Shown here one piece after another: positions 26,656 to 35,605 of a stretch of 64,000 bases of DNA. Source of the DNA: Hyphomonadaceae bacterium (GTDB lineage: Bacteria > Pseudomonadota > Alphaproteobacteria > Caulobacterales > Hyphomonadaceae); NCBI GenBank assembly GCA_016714495.1, contig JADKDU010000005.1:260928-324927 (forward strand), given 5' to 3'. The notes beneath the pieces are model-generated. The model was not told where the DNA came from, searched no databases, and saw only the letters and a program-made list of their open reading frames with translations. The stretch's first letter is position 1, and every line of letters begins with the position of its first letter. The position numbers were made by a program, and so were the translations under genes.

Positions 26656-27277
26656 GATCATCAGCTCATACGATTCACCCGTTGTTCGCGCGTATTGCTG
26701 GGGCCGCTTTCAGATCCTCCGCCTCCGCTTCCTCGAAGAGGTGGGACAATATCTTCCACAACGCGGACAGATTCTCGACGTTGGTTGCGGTTTCGGTCTG
26801 TTCAGCCTGTTCTTTGCCGCCAGCCATCCACAGCGCACCATTCATGGCTTCGACCTAAATCCGCGCCGCATCGAGATGGCGCAGAAGAGCGCCGACAAGC
26901 TGGGATTGAAAAACGTCTCCTTCCACGCCGAGAATGCGGTGAACTGGAAGGCCGGCGAAAAATTCGATGCCGCCTACATGCTCGACATCGTGCACCACAT
27001 CCCACGCGAGGCGGTCGACGGCCTCATTACCGAGCTGCGCAACAAGCTCAGTCCGACGGGTGTGCTGCTGATCAAGGACGTGGCCGACAAGCCCGCTTAC
27101 AAGGCCGCGTTCACATGGGCGCTCGATAAGGCGATGGATTTCCGCACGCCGGTTCATTACTGGTCGATGAGCTCGCTGACCGAGCTTCTGCGCAAGAAGT
27201 CGCTTCAGGTTTTCGCGCACCAGATGGTCGACTACCTGCCCTATCCGCACGTGATCTACGTATGCCGCCCGGTTTGA
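26528..27277 (+). CDS. class I SAM-dependent methyltransferase
   Basis: A 249-residue methyltransferase. Motif I is ILDVGCGFGLFSLFF (about residues 82-96), followed by IHGFDLNPRR (acidic ribose-binding residue), and YMLDIVHHIP as motif IV. The ATG at 26528 has a strong AGGAG eight bases upstream, although this puts the first 128 bases inside the glycosyltransferase gene in another frame. The following gene starts 16 bases before its stop. Probably modifies a sugar or lipid of the same pathway; target unknown. Confidence 0.88.
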   Translation: MSASARLRNSMPSWAESTGFRPTADEPSTTWFTNIDSTRLLREIISSYDSPVVRAYCWGRFQILRLRFLEEVGQYLPQRGQILDVGCGFGLFSLFFAASHPQRTIHGFDLNPRRIEMAQKSADKLGLKNVSFHAENAVNWKAGEKFDAAYMLDIVHHIPREAVDGLITELRNKLSPTGVLLIKDVADKPAYKAAFTWALDKAMDFRTPVHYWSMSSLTELLRKKSLQVFAHQMVDYLPYPHVIYVCRPV

Positions 27278-28242
27278 AACCTGCGCTCTGGCAGGCGGCG
27301 AAGATAGCGGTCCCGGTGCTGTCGTCAGTCCTGGCCCTCGTCATTGTCGGGCAATTCATCGACTGGCGTGCAGCCCTAGATGACGCGTTGCGCGCCCCGC
27401 CTTGGGCGATGGCCGCTGGCGTCGCACTGATCTGGTTGCAGCTTTCCCTGTGCGGCCTGCGCCTGCGCCTCCTGGCGCTATCGTTTGGCGCGGAAATGCC
27501 ACTGCGCGCTGCGACTTCTGTGTGGAGCCTCAGTTATCTCGGCGGTCTCGTTTTACCGACTTCAGTCGGATCAGAGCTCGTAAAGGGAGCCGCCCTGCTC
27601 GGCTGGACGCGTCTTCCCGTCACGATCATCGGCCTTCTGGCTTTGGAGCGCTTGGCAGCAATCCTGGCGCTTCTCCTGCTGGTGCTGATCGCAGCGCCTC
27701 TGGCTGCTTGGCGCATAGGATCCGAGTACACCCTTCCCCTGGGCATGCTGTGCGCATTGGCGTTCGCTGCTATCTGCTTTGGACTGGCGATGCGCCAGCG
27801 CGCCGCCGCCGGTCTTCGTTGGCTGCTGACAGCGTGCCGTGTCCCGGTAGGCGTCGTTGACAAGTTGGTCGCCGCCGTCGGCGCCGCGCCCCTTGGCCGA
27901 GTCGTTGGTCTTTCTCTGGCCATCCATCTGATGACGCTGATCGTCATCGGCCTTCTGTTGTTCGGCTTCAGCTCTCCCAGTCCCTTGCTCGAGGCTGCGC
28001 TGGGGGGACCGCTGGTGACTTTTGCTTCTCTGCTGCCGATCTCGGTAGGCGGCTTTGGCGTTCGCGAAGGCGCGTTCATTTTGGTCCTAGGCCCGATGGG
28101 TGTCGACGCCTCCCAAGCCGTCGGCGTGGCGCTCGCGTGGTGGGGCGTTCAGGTAATGGCGGGGCTGACAGCGGCGGCGACGGCCGCAGCGTGGTTGCTC
28201 GCAAGTCGTCAGAAGCGCGTTCAGCGAGAACTGTCAGCCTAG
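27262..28242 (+). CDS. LPG-synthase TM/flippase-like membrane protein (UPF0104)
   Basis: A 326-residue protein with about eight hydrophobic spans in the pattern of the lysylphosphatidylglycerol-synthase transmembrane domain family (AglD/UPF0104). Recognisable segments are WSLSYLGGLVLPTSVGSELVK, LLALERLAAI and LLPISVGGFGVREGAF. Members often sit in glycan loci and are proposed to handle lipid-linked intermediates. Translational coupling to the methyltransferase is suggested by the 16-base overlap. Last gene of the plus-strand cluster, abutting the convergent antiporter gene without a gap. Confidence 0.85.
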   Translation: MPPGLKPALWQAAKIAVPVLSSVLALVIVGQFIDWRAALDDALRAPPWAMAAGVALIWLQLSLCGLRLRLLALSFGAEMPLRAATSVWSLSYLGGLVLPTSVGSELVKGAALLGWTRLPVTIIGLLALERLAAILALLLLVLIAAPLAAWRIGSEYTLPLGMLCALAFAAICFGLAMRQRAAAGLRWLLTACRVPVGVVDKLVAAVGAAPLGRVVGLSLAIHLMTLIVIGLLLFGFSSPSPLLEAALGGPLVTFASLLPISVGGFGVREGAFILVLGPMGVDASQAVGVALAWWGVQVMAGLTAAATAAAWLLASRQKRVQRELSA

Positions 28243-29622
28243 CTAAATTGGGTTTGTCGGGCTGGCGAAGTTGCGACAGCCCCAGCCTAGCCCAGGCGCC
28301 CGGTCGTCCCCGCCGGGCCGGCAAAGCCTACTCCAGCAAGGTCGAAGACACGACCTTCGGACTGGTCCCAAGTTCTGATCTTTGGCGCGGCTTCGGTCCA
28401 TCCACCTCATCAGGGGTGTCGCGCTGATCCCGTGAACAATCACGGACAAGAGGACAACGAGCCCGGTGATCGCCCATAGCCGGTCGCTGGATCCGAAGCT
28501 GCCGTGATTGATCCCGTAGGCGACGTAATAGAAAGAGCCGATGCCGCGAATGCCGAAAAAGGCGATGAGGCTGCGCTCTCTCCCCGGCAGCCTCGAGCCC
28601 AGGAGTGAAATCCAGCCGGCAAACGGCCGTATCAAGAAGACGATGGCAATCGCAACGACGCCGTCGATCCATGTCAGGCTGGCGAACAGGCCCGTCGCGA
28701 TGGCGCCGCCAAACAGCACGAGGACCAGCATCATGAGCAGGCGTTCGATCTGCTCAGCAAAATCATGCAGCGCTTCGTGATACTCATGGTTTCGCTCGGT
28801 ATCGCGAAGGACGAGCGCGGATACAAACACCGCAAGAAATCCATAGCCGTGAAAGACCTCTGTAATTGCATAGGCGACCAAGGTGGCGCCTATGGCTACA
28901 AGCCCATCCCCGGTTCCCGAGAGCTTCACGCGCGACACGCCAAAAGTGAGCTTGCCAAGCACGCGCCCAACCAGCCAGCCGACGCCGATCCCGGCAAAGA
29001 TCCGCCATGCCACGTCGATCAGAAGCCAACCGCTCAACTGAGCCATATCGGGCCAGGCTTGGGATGCTGCGGCAGCTGCGGCGAAAGCCAATGCAAGGTG
29101 CACAAAAGGAAAAGCAAGACCGTCATTCAGGCCAGCCTCGGACGTCAGCGCGAAGCGAACCTCGCCATCTTCCCCGGAGCGCGGTTTTCCCACCTGCACA
29201 TCCGAAGCCAGGACCGGATCCGTTGGCGCCAGCGCAGCCCCAAGCAACAGCGCCATCGCGACCGGAAAGCCAAGGCCGTAGAATGCAATTACGCTGATGC
29301 CAAGAATGGTCAGCGGCATCGCCACGCCTAACATGCGCCAAGTTGTGGCCCATGCCCGTAGCCCGATCGGCCTGTCGAGCTTCAGGCCTGCCCCCATCAG
29401 CGATATGATGACAACGGCCTCGCAGAGCTTCTCGACTAATGTGTCGTAAGTTCTGGGATCCGGATCGAAATCAAGCCAGCCCAGTGCAAAAACGCCCGCG
29501 CCGAGGCCAACGCAGAGGATCGACAGGGATAGTGGTATTCTTCGCAGTGCAAGCGGGAGCCAGGCCACCAGAAGGACGATAATCCCGAGCGCCAGCAGAA
29601 AGAGGACATAGGCGTCTGGCAT
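28243..29622 (-). CDS. cation:proton antiporter (CPA1/NhaP type)
   Basis: A ~459-residue antiporter with about 12 membrane spans. GAALAPTDPVLASDVQVG and TSEAGLNDGLAFPFVHLAL carry the family's ion-binding acidic residues; LIAFFGIRGIGSFYYVAYG is the conserved late-helix segment. The last ~45 residues (after MRWMDRSRAKDQ) are Arg/Cys/Pro-rich and atypical; they read through a perfect hairpin at 28338-28357 and up to the stop of the convergent gene, so the original end may lie earlier. ATG at 29622 is preferred to a TTG at 29640. Not part of the glycan cluster. Confidence 0.9.
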   Translation of the reverse strand: MPDAYVLFLLALGIIVLLVAWLPLALRRIPLSLSILCVGLGAGVFALGWLDFDPDPRTYDTLVEKLCEAVVIISLMGAGLKLDRPIGLRAWATTWRMLGVAMPLTILGISVIAFYGLGFPVAMALLLGAALAPTDPVLASDVQVGKPRSGEDGEVRFALTSEAGLNDGLAFPFVHLALAFAAAAAASQAWPDMAQLSGWLLIDVAWRIFAGIGVGWLVGRVLGKLTFGVSRVKLSGTGDGLVAIGATLVAYAITEVFHGYGFLAVFVSALVLRDTERNHEYHEALHDFAEQIERLLMMLVLVLFGGAIATGLFASLTWIDGVVAIAIVFLIRPFAGWISLLGSRLPGRERSLIAFFGIRGIGSFYYVAYGINHGSFGSSDRLWAITGLVVLLSVIVHGISATPLMRWMDRSRAKDQNLGPVRRSCLRPCWSRLCRPGGDDRAPGLGWGCRNFASPTNPI

Positions 29623-29865
29623 TCTCACATATCCGTTCAAGAAAGGCTGGAGGCGAAAGGTCAGATAGCTTCATCCCGAACCACAACAAGATTCAGCGAC
29701 ACCAAACGCTTATCTTGCTTCAATCGTAAGGCGACCGTCCTGCCGCCCGCGACCAGTTGCGCGATGGAACCCGCCCCGCTGCAGAAAGATCTTGCCAAAG
29801 CCGGGCTTCGGTCCAATGGCGAGTGCCGGAATTCGGTTCGAGACGGTCGGCACGGAGACATTGGC

Positions 29866-30957
29866 ATGACGCCCGACGACAATGACGCTCCGCAAGGCCC
29901 GGATCACCTGTCAGAGACACCGCATCTGGCCTCCGCTCTTGCGAGCGACCAGTTCAAACAGTTTCTCGATCACATGCCGTTTGCTGTCGCGGTCTCACAA
30001 CTCGACCCAAAGGAAACAATCACCTATGCCAACATTGTCTTCGAGCGTGTGACCGGCCAAGCGGCGGGTGCGATTGTTGGTCAATCATGGCACATCCTGC
30101 CGGGGACGGCGATGCAAACCGGCAGCGATCGACCTCTTCGAGAGGCCGTTGTCGAGGGGGAAGACTATCTTGGGGTTTTCCGGATCGAACGCGACTCTCA
30201 AGCTATCTCGGTGGATGCGTGGTCCAACGTTATTCTCAACGAGGCAAGCACGCCAACTTACCGGCCCGTGGCGCTGGCTGATATCGGAGATCGCGCGCCG
30301 ACAGACCAGGAGAAGCTTGAGCAGCAGTTAGCGGCCAAAGACATTTTGCTTCGCGAGCTTCAGCATCGCGTCAAAAACAACCTGCAGATGATCACGGCGC
30401 TTATCCGCCTCGAGGCTCGCAATCGTCGGGGCAACCCGGCGAAGGAGCCATTCGACCGGCTGGCTGGCCGAATAGAGTCACTCTCCCTCCTGTATAGATC
30501 GATGGCTGAAAGCCCAGTCGATGACAGCATCGATCTGGGTGTTTATCTCAGCGAGATCGCATCGTCAGTCATGCGGGCGCACGCCGTTGAAGGCATCCGC
30601 CTTGACCTCAAGGTCGATACCTGGCCCGTCTCGATCAACGTCGCCATGCCAACCGGATTGGTCGTCAATGAACTCTTGACCAACTCACTCAAGCACGCGT
30701 TCACAGGTCGCGAAGGTGGAACGATCAAGCTTCACAGCCTGGTCGATGACAAGGGTTGCAGAGTTATTGTCGCCGATGACGGTGTGGGGTTGCGACCCGA
30801 CGCTGTATGGCCGGTTCCCGGAAAGATGACGGCTCTTATCGTTCAATCTCTGAGGCAGAACGCCGGCGCGGAGCTGGAAATTCGCTCGACGCCAGAGAGC
30901 GGAATGCAAACTACAATAAAATTCAGTCGCGCTGATGCCGCTCCGGGCTCGACATAG
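29866..30957 (+). CDS. PAS-domain HisKA_2-type sensor histidine kinase
   Basis: A 363-residue soluble kinase. A PAS domain covers residues ~25-130 (FLDHMPFAVAVSQLD, YANIVFERVTGQ). The DHp helix has the phospho-acceptor His at about residue 167 in ELQHRVKNNLQMITAL, the HisKA_2 signature common in alphaproteobacteria. The ATPase domain shows NELLTNSLKHAF (N box) and VADDGVGL. No membrane segment and no response regulator next to it. The ATG at 29866 has GGAG eight bases upstream; an earlier ATG at 29764 is possible. Such orphan kinases often feed the general stress or LOV-type pathways. Confidence 0.9.
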   Translation: MTPDDNDAPQGPDHLSETPHLASALASDQFKQFLDHMPFAVAVSQLDPKETITYANIVFERVTGQAAGAIVGQSWHILPGTAMQTGSDRPLREAVVEGEDYLGVFRIERDSQAISVDAWSNVILNEASTPTYRPVALADIGDRAPTDQEKLEQQLAAKDILLRELQHRVKNNLQMITALIRLEARNRRGNPAKEPFDRLAGRIESLSLLYRSMAESPVDDSIDLGVYLSEIASSVMRAHAVEGIRLDLKVDTWPVSINVAMPTGLVVNELLTNSLKHAFTGREGGTIKLHSLVDDKGCRVIVADDGVGLRPDAVWPVPGKMTALIVQSLRQNAGAELEIRSTPESGMQTTIKFSRADAAPGST

Positions 30958-31586
30958 CCCGGTCCTCGCGCCTTAAGACGACGCCACGCGGCGCGACCGA
31001 GCGCTGCGTCATGTGCAGGCATGCGATACCGCCCCCGGGTTGATCTATCAAATGTCTGATGCAGACGCTTGATTTGGGGATTTATGTCACGGCAGTGACG
31101 ACCAGGACAGCAAGCGCGACCACGCTTAGAAATATCACGGCGATCCTGACCGCCTTTCTGCTGTGGAGCGGTCGACGAGAACTGTCTTTGATTCTTGGCG
31201 GCGGCATGGCGTGAATTGATATGGCGCTGAACGACGCCGATTTCCACTCTGGATCGAAATTGCAGCCGCCAAGCAACCGCATTGCGGCCCGGGAAGACAC
31301 GCTCGTCACCGACACGGCGCCCCAAAGCAGAATAAGTCCTCGTCTCCTGCAGCTCGACAGCATGTTGCGAAGTTCTTCGGAAGCAAGCTTTGCGATGCGT
31401 GGGCGCAAAGCAATCTCATAAACGCCTTGGATCCTCTCGTGGTGGCTCTTGGCCGCGAATGGAACTTGGTCAAAGGCTTTGGCGACCCAGCCGCTGTACG
31501 CGCCGGCAAAGACCTTCTCATAGACGGGTGCGAGATTTTAAAAACAGAAGGCCGCTAACGAAGGGAAAGCGTCGCCGAAAAAACGT
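30958..31586. other. mostly non-coding stretch with a cryptic coding-like run
   Basis: About 630 bases without a supported gene. On the plus strand a frame without a start codon ends at TAA 31556-31558 and reads like real protein for ~65 codons (HVAKFFGSKLCDAWAQ, LVVALGREWNLVKGFGD, LLIDGCEILKTEGR); it may be the tail of a lost gene. On the minus strand 31082-31207 could encode a 41-residue peptide with a C-terminal membrane helix, but no Shine-Dalgarno precedes it. I cannot assign either. Confidence 0.3.
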
Positions 31587-31832
31587 TCTCAGCGCCTCGA
31601 TGCAGCGACGGTTGCGACAACGCTGGGCGTGGATCCCGATGCCTATCTGATGGCGGTCGCGGTGGGCGCCGCATGCGACTTCCTGACGCCAATCGGGCAC
31701 CAGTGTAATACACTCGTCATGGGACCCGGGGGCTACAGGTTCAGCGACTGCTGGAAGTTGGGCCTGCCGCTGTCCATCATCGTGATAGCGATAGCCACGC
31801 CGCTCATCGTGACCGTCTGGCCCTTGAGTTGA
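31587..31832 (+). pseudogene. C-terminal fragment of SLC13/DASS-family permease
   Basis: Roughly the last 75 residues of a sodium/anion symporter-type permease. DAYLMAVAVGAACDFLTPIGH followed by CNTLVMGPGGYRF and a final membrane span (LPLSIIVIAIATPLIVTVW) is the conserved C-terminus of this family. The rest of the ~580-residue protein is absent and the 5' side is unrelated sequence, so this is a deletion remnant. It lies 90 bases before the first copy of the dispersed repeat. Confidence 0.75.
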
Positions 31833-31921
31833 AGGCTGCCGGGAAGCCAGTTGCCCCCAGGCGCCAAAGACGAAGCAGAGCGGATGAGGACGACAGGTCG
31901 CCGGCGTCCCTCTCTTTAAGC

Positions 31922-32150
31922 CTGGCTCAGCCCGCCTCATTCGACAAAGAATAATCGCCGCAAGTGCGGGGCGGCGTACAGACGCGCCAGCCACGGATGC
32001 GCATGGTGAGCGCTCCTTAGAACAACGCTTGGTATTCCACTGCAATATTTGAGACGCAGCAGACTTCATGGGGCGCTGACTTACGCAGCTTGGACCGCCG
32101 TTTTTGCCGCCATCGTATTTCTAGGCGGCGTCTCGGTCTGGCTCTGCTAA
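31922..32150 (+). repeat. dispersed direct repeat, copy 1 (~225 bp)
   Basis: This block is repeated in the same orientation at 37889-38121, with roughly 80-85 percent identity by eye. Shared landmarks in order are GGCTCAG..CCCGCCTCATTCGA, AAAGAATAATCGCCGCA, GATGCGCATGGTGA, CGCTCCTTAGAACAACG, ATTTGAGACG, GCTGACTTACGCAGC and TGGACCGCCGTTTTTGC. In this copy a mini-frame from TTG 32049 to TAA 32150 (33 codons) encodes a membrane-helix-like peptide matching the one in copy 2. It carries no transposase, so it may be a MITE-like or RNA-encoding repeat, or a duplicated small gene. Confidence 0.8.
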
Positions 32151-32598
32151 CGCACCTGACGCGATTAGCGACCTTTGTGCTCGATGTCAGACGGGCGGCA
32201 TTCCGGCATCAGTATTTCAGCACTCTCAGGCGTGCGCCGGGGGACATGGAAAGGTAGCAACGCGCCGCTCCATTGGCTCCGACCACCGCACTATTTCAAA
32301 CGCCCCGCCAAATGAGAAAGCGCCGAATCAAATCTATGTTGGAGACCGAACACTTTGCTTCCGCATCCCGCCAATTTCGGCGCCGGCTCGCACTTTTTCT
32401 TTCGGCCGGCGTTTGACCGGCATCAAAGCCCCCGCCGATCCCCAAGCAATTCAGGCGCATGGCTTCCCCCTCGCCTGCGTGAAACTTTTGCGCACCGGCG
32501 TCGGCGTCCTCCGACTGTCCGATAGCGTACCGACTTTCGCTCAGCGCAGGTCCAGCAATATTTGAAGTCAGCGAGACTGACGAATTGTAGGAACTGTA
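32151..32598. other. non-coding stretch upstream of histidine kinase
   Basis: About 450 bases with no gene visible in any frame. It separates the repeat from the kinase gene at 32599 and presumably holds that gene's promoter; I could not identify convincing -35/-10 or EcfG-type elements. Confidence 0.35.
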
Positions 32599-33330
32599 AT
32601 GGGTAACTTACCGCTTCTGGTCGCCGCGCCAAAGGGCAATGGGGCGAGCTTGCAATCAGTTCGGCTGAAGTCCGATTTCAGTTTCTGCGATAACTGCGAT
32701 CTTGCATTGGAGGCAGATCACCGGATCGCAAACCATCTGGCCATGCTGGCCAGCTATGTTGGAATGAAGCAGAGAGACATTCAAGCCGCGCCGGGCGGCG
32801 AGACCGACGCCTCGGTGCTGCTCGCATTCGAAGGCATAAGAACTCAGATCAAAGCGGTCGCCAGCCTGCATCGATCACTTGCGACGCAACAGCGCGGCTC
32901 CCCGGTCGATCTCGCGGAATATCTTCATCAGGTTTGCTCGCCCTTCATGTCGGGTCTGTCCGGCGCGATCGAGTTGACCGAAGACCTGCGCACGGGGTGC
33001 CTCGTGCGCAGTGAGCAGATCCTCCCCCTGACGCAGATCATCTCCGAAGTGATAACGAACGCTATCAAGTACTCCCACGCGCGCGGCGAGCCAGGGAAGG
33101 TGTCCGTCAACTGTCATTCCCTCGCCGACAGCCAGCTCGAAATCGAGATCATCGACGACGGCGCGGGACTGCCGCAGGCGTTCGATCCCCTTACCGCCGG
33201 CGGTCTGGGCCTTCGCCTCATACGGGCTCTGACCGGGCAGGTCGACGCACAATCAGGATTTGAGACATCCCTTGCGGGGACGAGGTTTTGGCTCCGGTTG
33301 GAATCGGCGCGGAAAGCCCGCGCAAGGTGA
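32599..33330 (+). CDS. orphan histidine kinase without sensor domain (HisKA_2-like)
   Basis: A 243-residue protein that consists almost only of a DHp and an ATPase domain. The likely phospho-acceptor is H41 in EADHRIANHLAMLASYV; the ATPase domain has EVITNAIKYSH (N box), IDDGAGLP and GGLGLRLIRALTG. There is no input domain or membrane segment, so it probably receives signals from a partner or acts as a phosphotransferase. The start ATG has AGGA seven bases upstream. No response regulator is adjacent. Confidence 0.85.
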   Translation: MGNLPLLVAAPKGNGASLQSVRLKSDFSFCDNCDLALEADHRIANHLAMLASYVGMKQRDIQAAPGGETDASVLLAFEGIRTQIKAVASLHRSLATQQRGSPVDLAEYLHQVCSPFMSGLSGAIELTEDLRTGCLVRSEQILPLTQIISEVITNAIKYSHARGEPGKVSVNCHSLADSQLEIEIIDDGAGLPQAFDPLTAGGLGLRLIRALTGQVDAQSGFETSLAGTRFWLRLESARKARAR

Positions 33331-33370
33331 TCGAACTGATTACACTGCGCGATCTAACGAGGCAGGCGCC

Positions 33371-33982
33371 ATGAAGCATGCAATCATTGTGGGGCATCCA
33401 AATCCTTCCAGCTTTACGCTGGCCATGGCCAATACCTATTCGGCTTGCCTCACGGCTCACGGCCATGAAACGATCGTGCGCGATCTCTATCGGCTCAATT
33501 TCGACCCCTGCCTGAAATTGTCAGAGATGCCCACCCGGCCCGACTGGGGCCCGGCGCCGGATGTTCAAGTCGAGCGGGAACTTATGAACGACGTGAACGC
33601 CTTCGCTTTCGTCTACCCGCTCTGGTTCAATTCACCGCCAGCGATCATCAAAGGCTACATCGATCGCGTCTTCGGCGCCGGCTTCGGCTATGCCTACCTG
33701 CACGCCGGAGGCCAGGAGCCTTTGCTTACAAACCGACATCTAATCCACATCACCGCTTCAGCATCCTCCTCGGCCTGGCTCAATGAGCAAGGAGCGGCAG
33801 GCTCTGGCCGCACGCTGTTCGAAGACGCGTTCGCTCACGTCTGCGGCCTTCGCGTTCGCCCGCACATTCATTTTGACGGCATCGTGCCTGACCTCTCCCC
33901 GCGCTGGCTGGCCGCCAATCTGAAGACACTCGAGACGAAGCTGATCCAGTATTTCGGCCCAGGAAGTACGGAGCTTACCTGA
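33371..33982 (+). CDS. NAD(P)H dehydrogenase (quinone)-type flavodoxin-fold oxidoreductase
   Basis: A 203-residue flavoprotein of the MdaB/KefF/NQO1 group. The FMN/FAD phosphate loop is GHPNPSSFTLAMA near the N-terminus; FVYPLWFNSPPAIIKGYIDRVFGAGFGY is the diagnostic central motif for quinone reductases. It likely carries out two-electron reduction of quinones or similar electrophiles. The start follows the kinase stop by 40 bases. Its stop overlaps the convergent lipoprotein gene by eight bases. Confidence 0.92.
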   Translation: MKHAIIVGHPNPSSFTLAMANTYSACLTAHGHETIVRDLYRLNFDPCLKLSEMPTRPDWGPAPDVQVERELMNDVNAFAFVYPLWFNSPPAIIKGYIDRVFGAGFGYAYLHAGGQEPLLTNRHLIHITASASSSAWLNEQGAAGSGRTLFEDAFAHVCGLRVRPHIHFDGIVPDLSPRWLAANLKTLETKLIQYFGPGSTELT

Positions 33983-34484
33983 GTTCCGGCTCCGGCGCCG
34001 GAGCGCAGCCCATCTGTCGCGCAGCCCCCTTCAGGAAGGATCTTCGCGAGACGCCCGAAAGTATGGCGGCGGCGAGCGCTTTCTCCCGCTTGTCAGCTCC
34101 GGAAACCCATCGAAACACTCCGCGGAACGGCAAGCCGACAATGCCGGCTATCGCATCGATCGCCAAGCCTCCCGCATAAGCGCCGGAATCGGCGGTCACT
34201 TCGTAGGCGTCTACATCTGGACCAAGCAGAACATTGAGAGCGGCGATTTCGGAAAAGAGCTCATCGCACGAGACGTCCCCCGCAAGCCGGTAGGGGTCAA
34301 GCATGGCCTGACTAAGAATCTCCGGCGGATCCTCACGCATCCAGCTAATGTCGCGAAGCGGTTGCGCCATGGCGTTGCCGACGCGACTTCCGCTTGAAGA
34401 CGGTCCCGCATAGGTGGTCGTCGCGCAGGCGCTTAAGGCGAGGCAAAACCCAAAAGGTAAGATGACCAAGGAATATCTGATCAT
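33975..34484 (-). CDS. lipoprotein of unknown function
   Basis: A 169-residue protein with a typical lipoprotein signal: a hydrophobic N-terminus ending in the lipobox LSAC (C20), so it is expected in the periplasm anchored to a membrane. The mature part has a small Ala/Gly-rich segment (GAYAGGLAIDAIAGIVGLPF) that resembles a short hydrophobic hairpin, and a Cys near the C-terminus. No family recognised. ATG at 34484 is preferred to an upstream start since it places the signal at the N-terminus. Confidence 0.78.
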   Translation of the reverse strand: MIRYSLVILPFGFCLALSACATTTYAGPSSSGSRVGNAMAQPLRDISWMREDPPEILSQAMLDPYRLAGDVSCDELFSEIAALNVLLGPDVDAYEVTADSGAYAGGLAIDAIAGIVGLPFRGVFRWVSGADKREKALAAAILSGVSRRSFLKGAARQMGCAPAPEPELR

Positions 34485-34745
34485 ATCTTCCGCCGCAAAA
34501 CCCTTGACCCGAGGCCGACAAGACGATCGCGAACACCGATCATGAAACATGATTGCACGCCGAAACGCTGCGCGTTTGACGAGCGTCAACGTCGACGGCC
34601 CTGATCGATACGAAAGTAACAACAGTTCGAAGTCGACCCGTCCACGTTCGGCGCTGCATCGGGCTCACTCTGAAGTCGTGTGGAGCGGCGTACTCGGGCG
34701 TGACCAGACGGCGTGTCTTTTGCTGAATCAACAAAGGTTCTCTCG

Positions 34746-34895
34746 ATGCTCTACACAATCGCACTGGTCCTGATTGCGCTTTGGCTGCTGGGATTAGTGT
34801 CGTCCTATACGATGGGCGGCTTCATCCATATTCTTCTTGTTATCGCCATCATTGTTGTTCTCCTGCGGGTTATTCAGGGACGGCGCGCCCTCTAG
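34746..34895 (+). CDS. Lmo0937-family small membrane protein
   Basis: A 49-residue peptide with two hydrophobic segments (residues ~3-17 and ~25-43) and the family's conserved text MLYTIALVLIALWLLGLVSS, TMGGFIHILLVIAI and IQGRRAL. Members are widespread in bacteria and their function is unknown; they are frequently found near stress-related genes, which fits the surrounding kinases and regulators. AAAGG lies nine bases upstream of the ATG. Confidence 0.92.
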   Translation: MLYTIALVLIALWLLGLVSSYTMGGFIHILLVIAIIVVLLRVIQGRRAL

Positions 34896-35410
34896 GGAGA
34901 CGATTGCTGGGCAAGCGGCTGCAAGTCACGCCTCGCCGGTAGACCATCGGCAACCCGCCCGCGCCACGACCAGACATCAATCGATCTCAAGCATGGCGAC
35001 GCAGCAGGAAGTTGAAGGGGCAAACAACGCGTCAGCATTCGATCCGCTCACCGTCGGAGCTACTGAAGAATTCGGCGCGCAGGATAGCCTTTGCAGTGGC
35101 GACCGCTTTCCTCGCCTTGGCCAAACCTGTGTAGAATGAAAGGTGCTTGAGCGCTTCGCCTGTCTAGGCATGTGCCAGCCACTTTCGAGCCGCGCTTGAG
35201 ATATGGTTGGAGTGGATCGCCATCAGCCATGGCCACACTATCGGCGATCCGCAAGAATGTTGCTTCCTTCCCTCGCTCGATGCCAGCCCTTCGCCGAAAA
35301 GCGATAATCAGCGCCAGGGCGCGAGCGCCCTATTCAAACTGCTTCTTAAAGGGAGGATCAATCCACGCGCTGATGCTGAGCGATATCGACAAAGGCATCA
35401 ACACCTCTCA
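34896..35410. other. non-coding stretch
   Basis: About 500 bases with no convincing gene. Short frames on both strands overlap one another and lack ribosome sites; a plus-strand frame near 35080-35135 has a signal-like hydrophobic run (FAVATAFLALAKPV) but no start. I see no repeats or RNA structure here. Confidence 0.35.
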
Positions 35411-35605
35411 ATGATCGAACGACTGAGGGCAGACCCCTCGCAGCTAGCCGCCGAACTGACCAGGGTCGCGTCCGGCGGCAAGTTTTCCTCCGGAGAGCGG
35501 GCGCTTCTTGAAACGAAGCTCAAAGCCATCGAGACGATACTCGCCAAGATAGAGGCGAAAGAATGCCTAAGGGCCGAAAGCCGATCGCACGGCGGCGCCA
35601 GCTAG
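35411..35605 (+). CDS. small helical hypothetical protein
   Basis: A 64-residue, charged, probably all-helical protein (MIERLRADPSQLAAELTR, then LLETKLKAIETILAKIE). It has no signal or membrane segment and no recognised family. The ATG at 35411 was taken because the frame upstream has no protein-like character. A second small helical protein follows 170 bases later, and the pair may be related in role. Confidence 0.5.
   Translation: MIERLRADPSQLAAELTRVASGGKFSSGERALLETKLKAIETILAKIEAKECLRAESRSHGGAS

Noticed and set aside
28338..28357. Perfect inverted repeat AAGGTCG/CGACCTT as terminator between convergent genes
   Set aside because: No T tract on either side and it lies inside the antiporter frame; kept only as a note in that entry.
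31082..31207. Small minus-strand membrane peptide of 41 residues
   Set aside because: Single hydrophobic C-terminal stretch but no Shine-Dalgarno and no family; too weak for a gene call.
34990..35139. Short plus-strand frame starting MATQQEVEG
   Set aside because: Overlaps other equally plausible frames on both strands and has no ribosome site.
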